Origin: Phorcus lineatus
Lineage: Eukaryota > Mollusca > Gastropoda > Trochida > Trochidae
Length of the DNA stretch: 64,000 nucleotides
Direction of reading: 5' to 3'
Assembly: GCA_921293015.1 (NCBI GenBank)
Contig: OV121096.1
Span: forward strand, 6,638,285 to 6,702,284
Both the position numbers and the translations under genes were made by a program. The notes below the pieces were generated by a model. It saw only the letters and a program-made list of their open reading frames with translations. It made no database searches and was not told the DNA's origin. Below, in pieces: positions 1-13,654 of this stretch (position 1 is its first letter; each line of letters starts with the position of its first letter).

Positions 1-3000
1 CTTGAATCCTTCATATGCTATTTGATTGAAGTCAAACAACGAGAACGTAAAAATGCAACGAAAACATGTAAGTTTAAGATTAAAGTCAATACATTATGGC
101 GTTGTTTTGTAGATGAAAGTGAAATATGGGTGAATACGCGTATATACAGAAATACATGTAATCAAATTATTATTTCATAAACTTCTAATGTTAATGTTTA
201 AACCATTTTATAATATATATTATTTTAAGGTAATGGTTAAATATGCAAGAAGGGGGCGTATGTACTTTACATACAATTGTAACTTCTCATAAACAACATG
301 AACAACAGTAAACAAATTAAATAAGGTAGTGACATCATTATAAATTCAATGACATATGTTGATATTTAATGATAATTAATCATTATGTCATTCAATATAT
401 AAGGATCTTTTGAATTCCAGTCACACTAAAATACTCAATGATTTCTGGATGATATAATTTGAACTATAGACATTTCACCCAGTATTTATTTCTCCAGATG
501 TTGATCGTTTTGCAAGAACCATTAAAGAGTCAACTAAAAAAGAGCAAAATGAATATTATTGTCTGTATTTTGGAAACATGTATATAAATGGAATTCAACT
601 TTACGACATATCATTTTTATCTAAATGGTTTTAACACATTGAACTTGAAATTATTATGTATTAGTTTTAACTTTATCATTTTATTTTAAATGGAAGTGGT
701 ATCGTGAATTTGAAACAGATGAAGTCAACAAAATGTCAATAATGAGTCAGACTTAATTTATCTCATCAACCAGAGAGCATGTCATATTGCTCTTTCGTCA
801 AGGAGCAAATGTCTTGCATCTGAGCTATTCGTTTCTGCAAATTTTGTTGGTCTGGAATTTTTAGCCAAACCATTCATAATAAATTTCAGTCGTTTGAACA
901 TGGTTCGTCTAATTTCTCCACAAAGACAAATGTAGTGTTTACGAATTTCAAAATAGGTTAATCTGAGTGTTTTCAGAACCATTTGAAAACTGTTGGTAGA
1001 CTGCTTTTTTCTTCTTATTGCATTTTGTTCAGAATAATTTATGTGATACATCATTTTGCATTAAAGACGTTAATTCACAGAAATAACCAGAAACGGATTT
1101 GTTAATGCCACAATGTATTATTAGCATCTAGAAGACAAACTAGATACATAAATTTGGAACAATATTTCATATGAAAATGAGAAAGAAAAATCAGTAAAAT
1201 GGTTTTAATGTAAAGGCCGCCAGGCTGAAAGTTTGTCTTGTCAATCGAAAGTATTTGACGAAAACTCTTGTTAAGGTAATTGATATAAAATAGATAAATT
1301 TGTTGAAAATGATTACTTAAAATTAATTAAACATATTTTTAAACGTATGTTATTCAACCTTACAAAATCGGTTTTGTTGTTACAGTTAGAGAGTAATTAT
1401 TCTATGTAACTATGAAACTTAAACTTAACCTCATATAGTCATGAACATAACCAATATAGCATTATATGGTATTCAGGATGACCTTTTAAAAAAACTAAAA
1501 AAACGGATAAACATTCATTATTATTCAAGTAAAATTAATTCATTTTAGAAGCTTGGGCAAGTGATACTATATTCAATTGATCTGAAATTTAAACACAACA
1601 TTTTATGTATTTAACTGAAGATGCAGTTTCAGACAGTGAAAACGTTCTTGTTTTACATCTTTGCCCAGCAAAATTTAACTCTAAAACAAAAACAATTTTA
1701 AAAAAGCAAATAGAAAAGAATGAAGAAAAAAAGAATGTCATATAGATGTCTTTCAAATTGACAGCAAGTAAAGGAACATTTTCATTAAACACAAATATTC
1801 ATCCATGAATTACTCAGCATAGGCTAAATACTGCTTCCTGTTGAATTTGTATCCTCAAGCGTTTAAACTAACAGAAATGTCGTGGGTAACGTTCAGCATA
1901 TCTGAATCAGGAAATGACCATTGATTTTCCATCACTAACTGCCACCTGTAGTTATTGTTTCAATCCAAACGATTGGGATTTAGTGAGTTATCTCTGTTTG
2001 AGTGACAACCTTTGATGTCATAAGGAAAAACGCCTTAAAACACCTTTACGTGTCTCACATTACCGTAAAATCAGATATATTAAATTTAAAGACCTTTCCA
2101 AAGAAACATTCAAATAGATGATGTCGTAAATGATCAACAATAAGAAGTTGTGGTTGCTGTATAAATTAGAAATTAAATGTTCACGTCAAATCATAATTTT
2201 CTTAATAAAACATATAGATATATCTTACAGAAAACGTACAAGATATTGCATAGTGTCGTTTTGATATAGTTTCTAACTACGTCATAAGTTTCAAAGATCA
2301 ATGTCAAAACCGGTATTCTATCATGCTAAATCAACACAATTACATGGATTGAAGAAAGGAGCTGAGCTGTGTATAGTAACCTATAAGAAAACCAGTAATT
2401 GGGATCTTACATTTAAATGCCTTCTTGTTTCCAACCAATTATTTTTATGTTCCTTGCATGAAACCCGCGAACTGTAAGAGACAAATCTTTTTCATCAATC
2501 ACATTATTGTTGAAGTTGGACTCAGTACAACAAATATAAACTCACTCAGCGGGAAATCGAGGATCTATTTTCTTTCCAATGTAATTGGAGATATGTCAAA
2601 ATAAAAACATTCATTGATGAGGCCCACGGTAGTTTACTGTTATACATAAAGTTGTTGATTTTCTAGAAATAATTGATAAGTCTAGACCTTTCTATCATGT
2701 ATCTTTCTTACGTGCAATGAAATCTGCTAGAAACAGTTGAAAAGCATTAATCTAAGTAAGGGACCAGAAGGGAAGATTTGCTGTATCGTTACTTGTCTCT
2801 TTCCGTCCGTTCCACAAAGTTATTGATTACAAGACTACAATCAACGGCACCATGGTAAGTTTGTGTTTGGCAATGCCTTGCAAACGTCTAACCATGTGCA
2901 GTAAGCGATTCCAGTCATGTGCATCATATGAGTTACAAACATGTGACTAGGACAAAACAAATTTTAAATACATTTGTTTTGCGCACTTCACTTCAATTAT

Positions 3001-4660
3001 CATGTGTAATCATCTGAGAAAATACCTAGAACTTACCATTATCAGATACAAAGAAAAGTCTGGTTTTCATTATATTCAAAACATAAATGAACATAGGATG
3101 TGAAACCACTTATAACGCACCAGCAATTATCAATCCAATTACGCCGGAGACAAGCAGGTTACATATAAGATGTATAGCCACTGTTTAAAATCTATTTTAA
3201 AGATGCAGGAGACCTGTGTTATCTTTAAATGTCAATGCACTCTTTAGTTTATGATTGTATGGAAGTCAGCTAAAGGTGCGTGTCATCGACAGATATATGA
3301 TATGATTGGTTTCTGTGGGGACACTTGAAATAAATGCGGAAAAACAAATTTGGACAATACCTGTGTTGTTAGGATACTCTATTGTAGCAACAACATGCGA
3401 AAATTGGCAGTATCTGCCATTACTCACCGTGCGTAATGACGTTGCAATATAAGGCAAGGGTTCCTTGCTTATAACGTCAGATTGAATTATGGTTAACATG
3501 GCAAGGTGTTAGAACCGTCTTCACAAACAACAGTGCAGGTACCCCTACAAGTCTTAGTTAATGCGGACGGCAATAAGGCTTTTAGTATATCTTGTTGGAG
3601 TCAAATATGTCAAATGTTATCAATGGTGTTATTTCATCGACTTTGACTTTGTTTCAAAATTACTATGTAATGATAATTAACATCTTCCTACGATCGTCTC
3701 TCCATAAAATGTCTTTGTCAAAAGATGGAGAAAGATTGAAACGCTTTAGATTAGACTTCATAAGTACTCTTCCTGAATCCTGATGAGTTTCACAACTTGC
3801 GAACTTGGAAACCTGATTGGTTTGTTGATAAATTAGAAACAGAAACGGACCGTCTGATGTGTAGGAATTTGACAGCCTTTCAAGTGTTACACTATGTTTC
3901 TGTATGTAGTCCTTCAAGTGCTTATGAGATTAGCCTTTACATTTGACTAATAAGTCTATGTTAATCCTTTCACCTGCAAATTACAAGTTGAATCCACAAC
4001 AAAGTCTAGGTATGAATAAGTACATATTTGTGACATTTTAAATATGCTGAATATTGCCCTTCGTCTGTTTTAATTTTGTTAAGAAAAGGATCAGAAGCTT
4101 GTATAATATAATAACATTGCACAATACATAAGACATTAGCCCAAAATAATAACTGCATTAAGGCAAACTTATCTGGGGGTTTCTTCTATGAGATATTAAG
4201 CCTATTCTGTAAACAATGAATAACCTAAATTTATTGTGAATGACTGCACCTCTGATTGTAAAACATAGATATAGTGGACAATTTGCTACAAATATATGTT
4301 ATGTTGGTGTTTAATAACATTTCGGCACGCATAGAAGTATGAATTTATTTTATTGCTATCTACTTCAACTATCTTCTAAATCCCAGACCACTTTCCTACC
4401 ATGTATGATGACATTGTGCGAGTTGGTCTGTTATGTCTTTCACTGTTAGTACACATTATCTTGTAAACGATTTTGGATGCTGCGATATTAGGAAGAGAAC
4501 ATAACCACTCTTCCTTATAAGATATTATAGTTTGATACTTATGTGGCAATATTAAACTAGAGTTATACGGTTGCGCGTATGACTAGGTGTGTATTTTGTT
4601 GTTGTCACAATAATTCTGCCCCACCTTAACACTGACAGCCACTTTGTGGAAATCATGATT
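1..4660. other. no gene seen
   Basis: AT-rich spacer. ORFs are short, unrelated to known domains and often overlap on both strands. No repeats above simple-sequence level were noticed. Confidence 0.6.
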
Positions 4661-4666
4661 ATGCTT

Positions 4667-4734
4667 ATTTAACATTTTATTTATCAAAGGCGTGCATGAT
4701 TTAGTATGAAACGAGTGAAAGCGAAATGTTAAAT
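4667..4734. repeat. small hairpin around GAAACGAGTG
   Basis: ATTTAACATTT at 4667 is the inverse of AAATGTTAAAT at 4724, enclosing TATGAAACGAGTGAAAGCG. The core matches the foldback family. Confidence 0.5.
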
Positions 4735-4739
4735 AGCAA

Positions 4740-7500
4740 TTAATGGAAGTTCGTTAAGTACATGTTTACTCTTTGTGTAAACCATAATCTGTCTTGCAAT
4801 CGGATGCAGGCTAGCGACTGTTTTTAAACTTAAAATTGATCAGTTTTTTGGCAAAGACTTTCTCCATAAAACTATTAATTTCGTTTAACAAAATTTCACC
4901 AAAATGAAGGGTATTCTTTGGTTTCTAATGTGGCTTTCATGAATTGTTGCATTGAGTACAGGGGAGATGGACAGCGTCTTCAATCTCATTCTCAAACACA
5001 CGTAGAATGTAAAAAGTGTTAACTACTAATTCTAAGATTGAAATGTGTATGAGATTATTATGTTTACATTTTGTATTTTTAGAATTATGGATCAATAAAA
5101 CCATCTATATTGATGTGGTTATTACTTCATTGTATCTATATAGCTCGTTTGATCTTTTTGCAAAATGAATTAATATTTTCATGACAAATCATAAACATAT
5201 GAAAGAAACTGTTAACCAAAATATCGAATGGCATAGCAAAATGGAATTCCATTAAAAACTACAGCACTTCAGTATGTATTAAACAGTAATAATTATTTAA
5301 ACATAATTTATGTTACTTTTAGGAATTGCCAACGGCAGGCGGTAAATACTACTAAACACGTTATCAGAATCCTTACTAAATTCGTTCGAAAAAAACCGTT
5401 TTTGTTAAGTTATAAATGCATATTAGATATTTAATTCATTATTGTGTCTCTCTTGTGAATAATATTTCATTACATTATAAATTGACTAAACGTGTCCACT
5501 ATTGATTAACACTAGCTTCGTTAGAAACTTCTGATCATTTCAGCATGCATATATCACTTATATCACAATAAAGGTTTTGTATGAGTACACACTATTATGT
5601 TCAATTCAACTGCTCTTGCCTTGAAGTTTTGTGCACAATGTGCCTGTCATTGGACTCATTTGAATGTCTTTGATCGATCGAAAACATCGAAATTGGTTTT
5701 AGGTATTTATAGATATAGAACATGCTTTCCTTCACCAAGTCGTTAAATTTTGCTGAGCATGTGGAGAGGACTTTAAAGACAACATTGTCTCTTAGCTCCT
5801 TTTATAATACTCCATCTAGTTTTGTGATTGGTTCTTTGTTAGGACACTATGTGCATGACATTTTGTTCAGTGGGGTATTTGAAAAAAGTCATTTTCGTTT
5901 GATAACATTTCCTTAAATAGCCATGTGTAATGAGATCCTTGAGTAAATTCGATTATAGAATAAAAAGTGATGTAATAAAAGTTTATTTTAAGAATTCTTT
6001 AAGGTCTAGTCATCTCCTTTCTGTATCTTTCTGGAAATATATGACACTTACCTGTTTTGTATTTGGTCTAAGTGCACTGAGAAATTCATTGCCCTTTCAT
6101 ATCATAATTAAGAACTTTGCATTAATTCCATGATTCCAATGTTATCTATTGTGTTCTAACTGTTTAAAAGAGAAATTTCAATTATCTTTTAATAGTGACT
6201 TTTGAACATTGCTAGGGTGGATGAAATACTATCTTTTTTAGGGTTTCTCGTGAATATCTATGTGAAAGCATAATTCATATAAACATAAGAGACACCAATC
6301 ATTAAATGTGCATGATAAAAAGCATGTCTCTTAGTTTGCATCACACGTCAACCATTGTCGCTAAAGCATCAGAAGGATGTGGAATGAAATGATGTTTTGC
6401 ATAACCCGAGCAACCCCAGTAATGTGTTTAAACAGGCAGATTTAAACATACGTGTAAACAACGTTTCAACATTCACGTGGTTATGAACAATTGTACGAAT
6501 TTTACAGAGGATCATCAGCGTGTTTTCTTTTGCGTAAAGATATCAGTTACTGAAAGAAAATTGAGAATTCAACCTGACACATTGAAAAAAAAACTTTTGT
6601 TCACGTGCATCTAATTTTTTTCGTTCATTTCATTAAGAAAATATTTAAGCCAAGAAACATTTATAGTTAAATATGTTATCACCCTTAATGAGACACACGG
6701 AGAAATGAGTGTTTATTTTCCATACTATTGATTTAATCAATAAAAATTACACGGAAAGCTTTTATAAAATATCCTTTTTAAGATGACAGGAGAAATTGTT
6801 TGTAATCAGGTTAGATATCATGCCTGAATTAAAAAAGTCGCGTTAAATTTTTTCTGGTAAACTGTTTGTTAACAAGAAATACCTGGTTAAACTGGTGAAT
6901 TTTAGAACTACAAATGAGTACTTGTTTTTTTTTGCTATTTCAAATTTGATATTGTGTTTAATATTTAGATGATTACTAGATTCCCCTATGAAAGATCACG
7001 GCACACAATCAAGTTGTAATTTGTTGCTAGTGAAGGCTTATTCACCAATATCAAGAGGCACAAACAGTTATCACTGTCATTCTTTTGAGTAAGAAACTGT
7101 TTAAGTTTCTACTTTTTAGTTATTGATCAAGAACTAAAGGAGAAAAGAGCTGTAAGAGGGGAGACTTTTCGTAAGTTTTCACGGAAAGCTTCATGAGAAT
7201 TTCAAACGGAAATTATTAATAGCCCAGGTGTGTTCCATTCGTAATTATTATTTAAAGATTGCTCATCCTTTTTTTTAGAGTGAAATATACTTCTTAGTTA
7301 ATGTGCATTGCATACAATGTTCATTTGCTAATGATATTGATCTTTGATAGTTGATAAAGATTCATAAAACTTTGAGTGCAAACGCCAAATGAAAGGCTAG
7401 AACCTCTGCTTAAATGTCCATATCAATGAGTAAAGTAAACGAATCACATTACCGTCATGATGCCAGGTTTGAAAAGAGGTACCACGTCCTACCCTAACGG
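4740..7500. other. no gene seen
   Basis: AT-rich spacer up to the SINE at 7511. Two small plus-strand ORFs (5722-5916, 5930-6133) show no motif. Confidence 0.6.
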
Positions 7501-7510
7501 TTCATTGAAA

Positions 7511-7775
7511 GGAGGTGAGGTGAGGTGATATTGGGTTTAACGCAGCTTTCAAGAGTATTTCACTTATATCGCGGCTGCTAGTATTATTGCAGGGAGAAAG
7601 CCCGCAACACCATTGTGGCTATGCATTGCGGTGAAACCTGAGAGCATCGGCTGGAACTAGCGAACCATGGGTGGTACTGCACTGCAATTCAGAGAAGCAT
7701 TGCACCTAAACCTTACTGCGTGTAGAACAGTTCTCTACTGCAGATAAAGTTGCCGAGCCTCTGGCGGGATTCGAA
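7511..7775 (-). mobile_element. SINE with target-site duplication
   Basis: Read on the minus strand it begins TTCGAATCCCGCCAG, which resembles a pol III B box, and runs through CTCGGCAAC and the shared body to a (CACCT)n tail. TCATTGAAA flanks both ends (7502-7510 and 7776-7784), a 9-bp target duplication. About 265 bp, non-coding, presumably moved by a LINE reverse transcriptase. Confidence 0.88.
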
Positions 7776-7789
7776 TCATTGAAATGAAT

Positions 7790-10770
7790 AGTTAACGGAG
7801 TAAACGCGCCATAGAATTTTTACAAAACTATATTTCAAAAGCAAAATATTTGAAACACATCTTTGGGAAGATTTTTTAATGCTTTGAAAATTGAAACATT
7901 GTTTGAAAATGTACCGTATTTGTAATGCACTTGATCATATCAATAGTATACAAAATACAAAATAGCTTTAGGTCGTTAGGAATTATATGATGCACGTTTC
8001 ACCCTTTTTGTTGCCGAAAGCTTGTCATTGTAGAGAATATATCTAATTTTGTTTGTTTTGTTACTAGCATATAGTCATAGACAAAAGTAGTAAATTTTGT
8101 TTGCCGTTTCGATAATTCACATCAGCAAAACAATTACGAAACTCCTGTAAATTGGTGGGTATTTCATCACGTGTGACGTTTAACTGTCTTTATAGAGCTT
8201 CCCAAATAAAGTAAATTCAATTTGAAATTCTCTGAAATCATAAGATAAGAAATTGATTTTGCAAATCTTTCATTACAGGCGATTGACCCCCATCTGACAG
8301 GTGGCTATTCAAAGACTGCGAAAAACATCAACCTTTCAAGATTAATCGTTCATCAAATCAATCGTTTAATGAAAAAAAATATTCCAAAATTATTAATCTA
8401 CGAATCATTTTTAAAAAATCAAAAGAAGAACAATTTTAATCTGTAATGAATGTATTGATGTCGTCGCTATCAGCCAAACTTTGCCAGAGTGAAAATTTAA
8501 GTATTTTTTTTATAGGTACTGAATTATTTCTATATTGATTGAATGATAATACCGACTCTAACGTTATTTGTTTTTAAAACTTCTGTCTTTCAAAAATTTC
8601 TTCTGAACGCTTTATATGGGTGTATTCTTGTAATATGGTGACAAAGATTTTTTTATTATGGTATCAAGAATATGTACATGTAGTTTTCAGATACACGGTT
8701 GTTTACACGTTAACTCTTGGGTTTACAAATAGGTGTGTCGTGTTCTGTTTTGGACTCAGTAACATGGAGACGTTTATTGGTATGCAGTAATCAGTCTTAT
8801 CTCCCTGGCAAGTAATAAAGCCAGAAAACGTAATCGTTCATGCTATTATATCCCATCTGATTTTCATATTATTTCCATAACACTGAACGATATTTCACTC
8901 AGTGAGGATATTTGCCAATATTTACCAAATTTATAAGTTTTATAACATTTCAGCCAACTATTATTTTGTATTATTTATGAGTGGACAGTCAAAAGACGTA
9001 ATTTTGGTGAACGTTAAAATGTTATTCAACAGTTCTGTTTCAAAATTATTTCGATATGATAATTTATATAAAGTAATCAAGGAATTAAAAGGTTTGAATG
9101 TTTTACCCCAGTGTTGCATAATCCCTGCCAGTTTGGATCCTGTAGTAAAACGAGTACCGTCTCTAAGTATGTGATAGGATGTTTTTCCCTATCTACTAAA
9201 TAAATAGCACCTTTTGCTAAAATGATGGTTGAATATTTCGAACTAAAGTGATATTATATTTGCTGTAGAGTTTGCTGTTAAATGAAAACGTCATGAAAAG
9301 CAGTTGAACAATGCTTGTAGCAAGGACAACAACAGTTTTATATTTTTCCTAGCATCTAACCGTAGCACTTTTGGCAGGTCATTGAAGTGATCATTGGTAA
9401 AAATTTCGAAATCAATAATTTTTATTTTCGCTAAAAATCCATTTATAAGAAATCAACAGCTTCAAACATTTTTCAGTTTCCTGTTTGTTCCTTTACAGGA
9501 AGTCAATGTGTTGTGTTGATGTTTAATATGTAAAATTTTCAATACATTTCACATGAATGTAATTCTGAAATGATATTTATTTATGAAACTTCGTAAAATT
9601 TTATAACTAGCTGGAAAAGTCTAAACTCATATGTGTGTTGCAATTTCTAAAAAGTTCTATATCCTTATCTTTTCTAACTTATATTTATGAAGCTATTTCA
9701 CTCCATTGTTCAAGATTCAAAGATAATGTCAACAACTCAAGACTTTTGCAAAACATTTAAATAAAAAGGCTTTAGACATTGATAAAGATAAAACAATTCT
9801 CAGTAAATTTCAAAAGTTTTAAAGCTATAAAAAGTCAAAAAGGTATATAAGTCAACAGCATCCAACATTATAGATGTTAAATAATGATTAATGCACTGAT
9901 AATAAATTTAATACACCAGTACCACAATAAATTTGTTTCGTACAAATGAAATATTCGTAAGAGAAAATAAAGGCATTTGGTTTTATTTAAATATGAGTAC
10001 TGAGTGATTTATTTCTGAAAACCAAGTAAATAATTCCAACATGAAAAGTTTACACAACATTAGTATTAAACCAGATATGATAGTGTAAGGAAAGTGCTCG
10101 TTTATATTCTTGAGCATTAGAATGGTAAAAGGTTAACAAATTCCATCATATTGTTTTTGTTTTCGTTTACATCAATATATTGTAGTATATATTTATAGGG
10201 TGCACTTGTTGATATCAATTATGGAAAGAAGCATTTCAAAGGATTACTACCATTGCACTTGCATCAATGGTATCATTATTTTCTTTGGTTGCTACGAATA
10301 ACTTAATTAGATAATTTTTTATTCATCATGTTTTGCAATGTCTGTCGTGGAATACAAGAAAGACATAATCGGATGTCGATCATGACAAGTAAAAATCATG
10401 CAAAAACTCCTATCTAATTTTTAACAAATATCACTAATTGAAGTATATTTATCAGTTTGAACTAGTTTTAAAAAGGTTAAACTAGATAGAACGTTTTTTG
10501 ACAAAAGTTTTAATCTCATGGGGCAATGTTTGTAGGATTAAAGAATTCAGACATCAAGGGGCCTTCCTGGAAAAAAACCAACTCTACAATTTTTTCCTAA
10601 TATACAGAAACTGATGTGGCTTTAGATTGCTTTAACTTTTCCTTTATGAAAATTTAACCACTTTACTGTTATATGTAGTTGCAATCGAAGACTTTATTAT
10701 GATCACCAACATATCAATACAACAAAAATAAGCCCTAATCATAACAAAACACAATGAAAATTAAGATTTC
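7790..10770. other. no gene seen, one repeat relic
   Basis: AT-rich spacer. Only the 9.35-kb repeat relic stands out. Confidence 0.6.
9350..9530 (+). repeat. diverged repeat related to 48070-48230
   Basis: Shares TTTGGCAGGT, TTGAAGTGA, TTTCGAAA, a TTTTATTTTCNCT stretch and AATCAACAGCTT-like DNA in order with 48079-48180. Probably an old copy of one interspersed element lacking its ends. Confidence 0.5.
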
Positions 10771-10992
10771 AACAGCTATCTTATTTTAAATTTTATCGAA
10801 AGGCCTGTTAATTTACGTACTTTCAAATTTGTGTATAATTTGAAATGTATTAAAATGTTGTGAAAGCGTGTTATCCTAGAGTTTTCCAAAAATGGACTGA
10901 ATGGACATTCAAACTCCGACATCTCAATGAAATGACAACCTTTTGATCGGTACAGCAAAAACAGTTGTCAGTTTGTGATGGAGAATCCATGA

Positions 10993-11193
10993 TCATTTCC
11001 TGATCCGGAAACGCTGAACATCAGTCATGACATAGTTTCTATATTCAACCGCTTGAGGATACAGTTTAAGCAGATAGATCGGATAAGGGAGATAGAGCAT
11101 GATATGTAACCAGTCTGTATTTAGTATTTCTAGGACACTTTTGTTTGTAAAGTGCTGTCGAGTTTCTTTCAGGTAAATCCGGTCTGAGAACAT
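10993..11193 (-). other. protein-like open stretch, unassigned
   Basis: A 66-codon minus-strand frame with DRIYLKETRQHF, DWLHIMLYLPYPIYLLKLYP and VMTDVQRF looks more protein-like than its neighbours. It lies downstream of the 11.6-kb stretch in the same direction and could belong to the same relic gene. No domain is recognised. Confidence 0.2.
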
Positions 11194-11589
11194 TAGTGTA
11201 TATCTTATTCCATTGATTTTACTTTACTGAGCACAGACATTGTAAACAAAAGGAATTTTGCAAGCTCCTAATTTCTTAGAAAACATATTCACATGCAAGA
11301 CTCTTAGTTGACATTTCGTCGACGTTATCTTATTCAAGTTAGATTCAGAATTTAAAAATGAAAATTATGGTTCATGATGTAGTCGAGTTCGTTTGTCAAC
11401 GTAAATTTTTAAAGCATGTATAGGATAATCAATAGATTGATAAATATTTTCTCTTTCTTTACCTTTCTTTTATTTATTTAACTCGAACAAAATATTTTAA
11501 TAATAATAAAACTTGAAACTATTACTCTACCACTTTTATACAATTGTTGAATTCTATGCTTCTGTATGTTTTCCAGCAATATGTTTTTA

Positions 11590-11880
11590 TCAAATATTGC
11601 TTGTTCTGCTTTTGTGTCTCATTTCTATTTGATCTATGCTTCGCTTGATTTGAAATTTCACATCTCTTCGAAAGAACATCAACGTCTGGAATAATGAAGA
11701 GGGCGTGAAATATCTGAACTCTGTAGGTATTTTGTTAGAAATCTTAAAGAAGTTGTTTGCAATTGTGACATGGAAGGTATCGACATTAGATAAAGAAACA
11801 CTATACACCTTTGCACAGGTTTGAATGATGTTGCTTGCAAATGTACTGTGAAATCATTTCTTAGGTTAAGTTGACACAGA
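11590..11880 (-). other. protein-like open stretch, unassigned
   Basis: The minus-strand frame from about 11865 to 11590 reads without stop, includes FHVTIANNFF, TEFRYFTPSSLF and LMFFRRDVKF, and is preceded by an AAAG acceptor-like site near 11809. Its residue mix looks like real protein more than most ORFs here. There is no family match and no partner exons, so this may be a relic exon or chance. Confidence 0.25.
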
Positions 11881-12894
11881 GAGTTTATGTAGTACATGAA
11901 TTTTTTTATATCATTGTTACATTCTAAGAATATTAAAATCATTTGGTGTTGGCCCTTTATGTCTAAGTACATGTTTTAGAACATAAATTCTTTAGATCTA
12001 TTTCTTTATGACACGAATAACTTACTCTCATTCTTCAATAATGCTCAATTAATTATGGGTTAATACTTCTCTTGTTTTAATAATTTTAAAAATATTTTTG
12101 ATGTTTTGATATATCACTTTACTAACTATTTATTAGTACTTTCTATATAAGCCTTTTGCTACACCACATCGTATGGTGTTATTAAAACTTTAAATCATAA
12201 TTTGAGATTGTAAAATATTCTAGGAATTTAATAGTAATATGATGACAGGAAAGTCATTTTCATCTAAACGATAAACCGACACTCTCTTGACAATATTGAT
12301 CAAGTTAGATACTAACAAATTGCCGTTGCTTTCAAGCATGTATTAACTCTGTATAATTGCTTCTGGTAAAAGGGTTTGCTGACCGATAATTTTTTCATTG
12401 CTGAATATTTAAAGCAAATTCCGATGCATTTCTATACAAAAGAGGATTGGCAAAGATGAAGAACGGAACATGCTAAAGAATTTTTCTAAAATGATCTCAT
12501 TATTATTGAACTCATTTAGCAGGGTGATATATCAATCACAATAGATGCTTCTTCAGATTATGAAACCTAAGAATATTTTGGGGAAGCAATCAAAATAAAA
12601 CCTTCTTCTATCTAATAATATCCAATTATTGTTCTTTGTTTTAAAAGTATTGCCTGAACATTGAAACTGTCAAAATTTGGAATTATTTTGAGGACAAGAA
12701 AATTCTTGTTTGTTCTGGATATAAAATGTATTGAACCAGAAACAAAAGTAAACTCACTCCAATTAGGAGGCGACATGACAACATTGCTTACAGATATAAC
12801 AGAAGATTTAAAAAATGCCTTCAGCCTCCTCTGAAGTTACTTTTGACCAAACAGACCATCATGTAGTGTAGTAGGCTTTCAATCCTCCTTCAAA

Positions 12895-12974
12895 ATTGAT
12901 AGTGATGTGAAAAACGGGTATGAGACGTTAGCCTCCAGTGATACATTAAGACAAGACTTGTTATTCTTTATCTG
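12895..12974 (-). pseudogene. conserved coding-like block, unit A
   Basis: Eighty bases align without gaps to 21258-21337. In one minus-strand frame 26 codons stay open in both; of 16 differing codons 11 are silent and 5 change the residue. The peptide contains QIKN..KSC, VSLEANV and FFTSLS. That third-position bias is what a once-functional exon would leave. Both copies meet a stop soon after. I do not recognise the family. Confidence 0.5.
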
Positions 12975-13246
12975 ATTTGTTGGCATTCGCCACATCGCGA
13001 ATGGGAAAGATCGGTCCTCAAATCATTTGTGTTGTTCATTTTCAAACTTTTCTCTTCACTAAGAAACATCCACATATTGTATACATCAATGGCCCTTTCC
13101 CCACAAAAACTAATCGACAGGTAGCCTGTCAATTGGAAGATGTTGGCATATATTTCATCGGTTATATATGAATCGATGGAGTTCACAAAAATGATTCCAA
13201 AAACTATTTTGTATGTAAAAAAATTAATTCGAATACTTTTAAATAT

Positions 13247-13350
13247 CCATGGTTCTCTAGTTCCAGCCGATGCTCGCAGGTTTCACCACAATGGTGTTGT
13301 GGGCTTTCAACCTGCAATAATACTAGCAGCCGTGAAATACTCTTGAAAGC
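13247..13350 (+). mobile_element. SINE fragment within unit A
   Basis: Matches the central and 3' part of the 25307-25560 SINE: CATGGTTC, AGTTCCAGCCGATGCTCGCA, TTGTGGGCTTTC and the ATAATACTAGCAGCCG box, then CTTGAAAGC. It lacks both the head and the CACCT tail. Unit B has no counterpart, so it postdates the duplication or was lost from B. Confidence 0.8.
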
Positions 13351-13576
13351 CTATTTGCTGGTTTAAAAGTTTTTCTTTTCATTTGATTCAGTGCTGCATT
13401 CAATATATCCATGTCTGTAACCCTAATTGTCCTTTTAGCATGGGTAAATCAATGCTACCTTATATCATTGACATACGAAATAGATCCATTCGATTAAGGT
13501 TGAGCTTAAATACATGAAATTGATCTCAATTAACTCTTTCACATAAATGACCAGTTTTGTGCTACAGGGATGCAGG

Positions 13577-13654
13577 GTTACCAAAGACTTCCATTCCCTT
13601 TAATTTGAACGTCAGGTCCTTGTTGGTGTCAGTTAAATTGTGAAGACAAGCGAT
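13577..13654 (-). pseudogene. coding-like block shared with 22416-22493
   Basis: A gap-free 78-base match between units A and B reads CLHN..DTN.DLTFKLKGM and VFGN in both on the minus strand, with 5 replacement and 2 silent codon differences. Just past it A has lost one base relative to B, and B has TGA where A has TCA after a shared PVAQNW stretch, so neither copy is intact. Confidence 0.4.

Noticed and set aside
7776..7830. tRNA-Asn-like head continuing the 7.5-kb SINE
   Set aside because: The 9-bp target duplication ends the element at 7775, so the resemblance beyond it is probably accidental.
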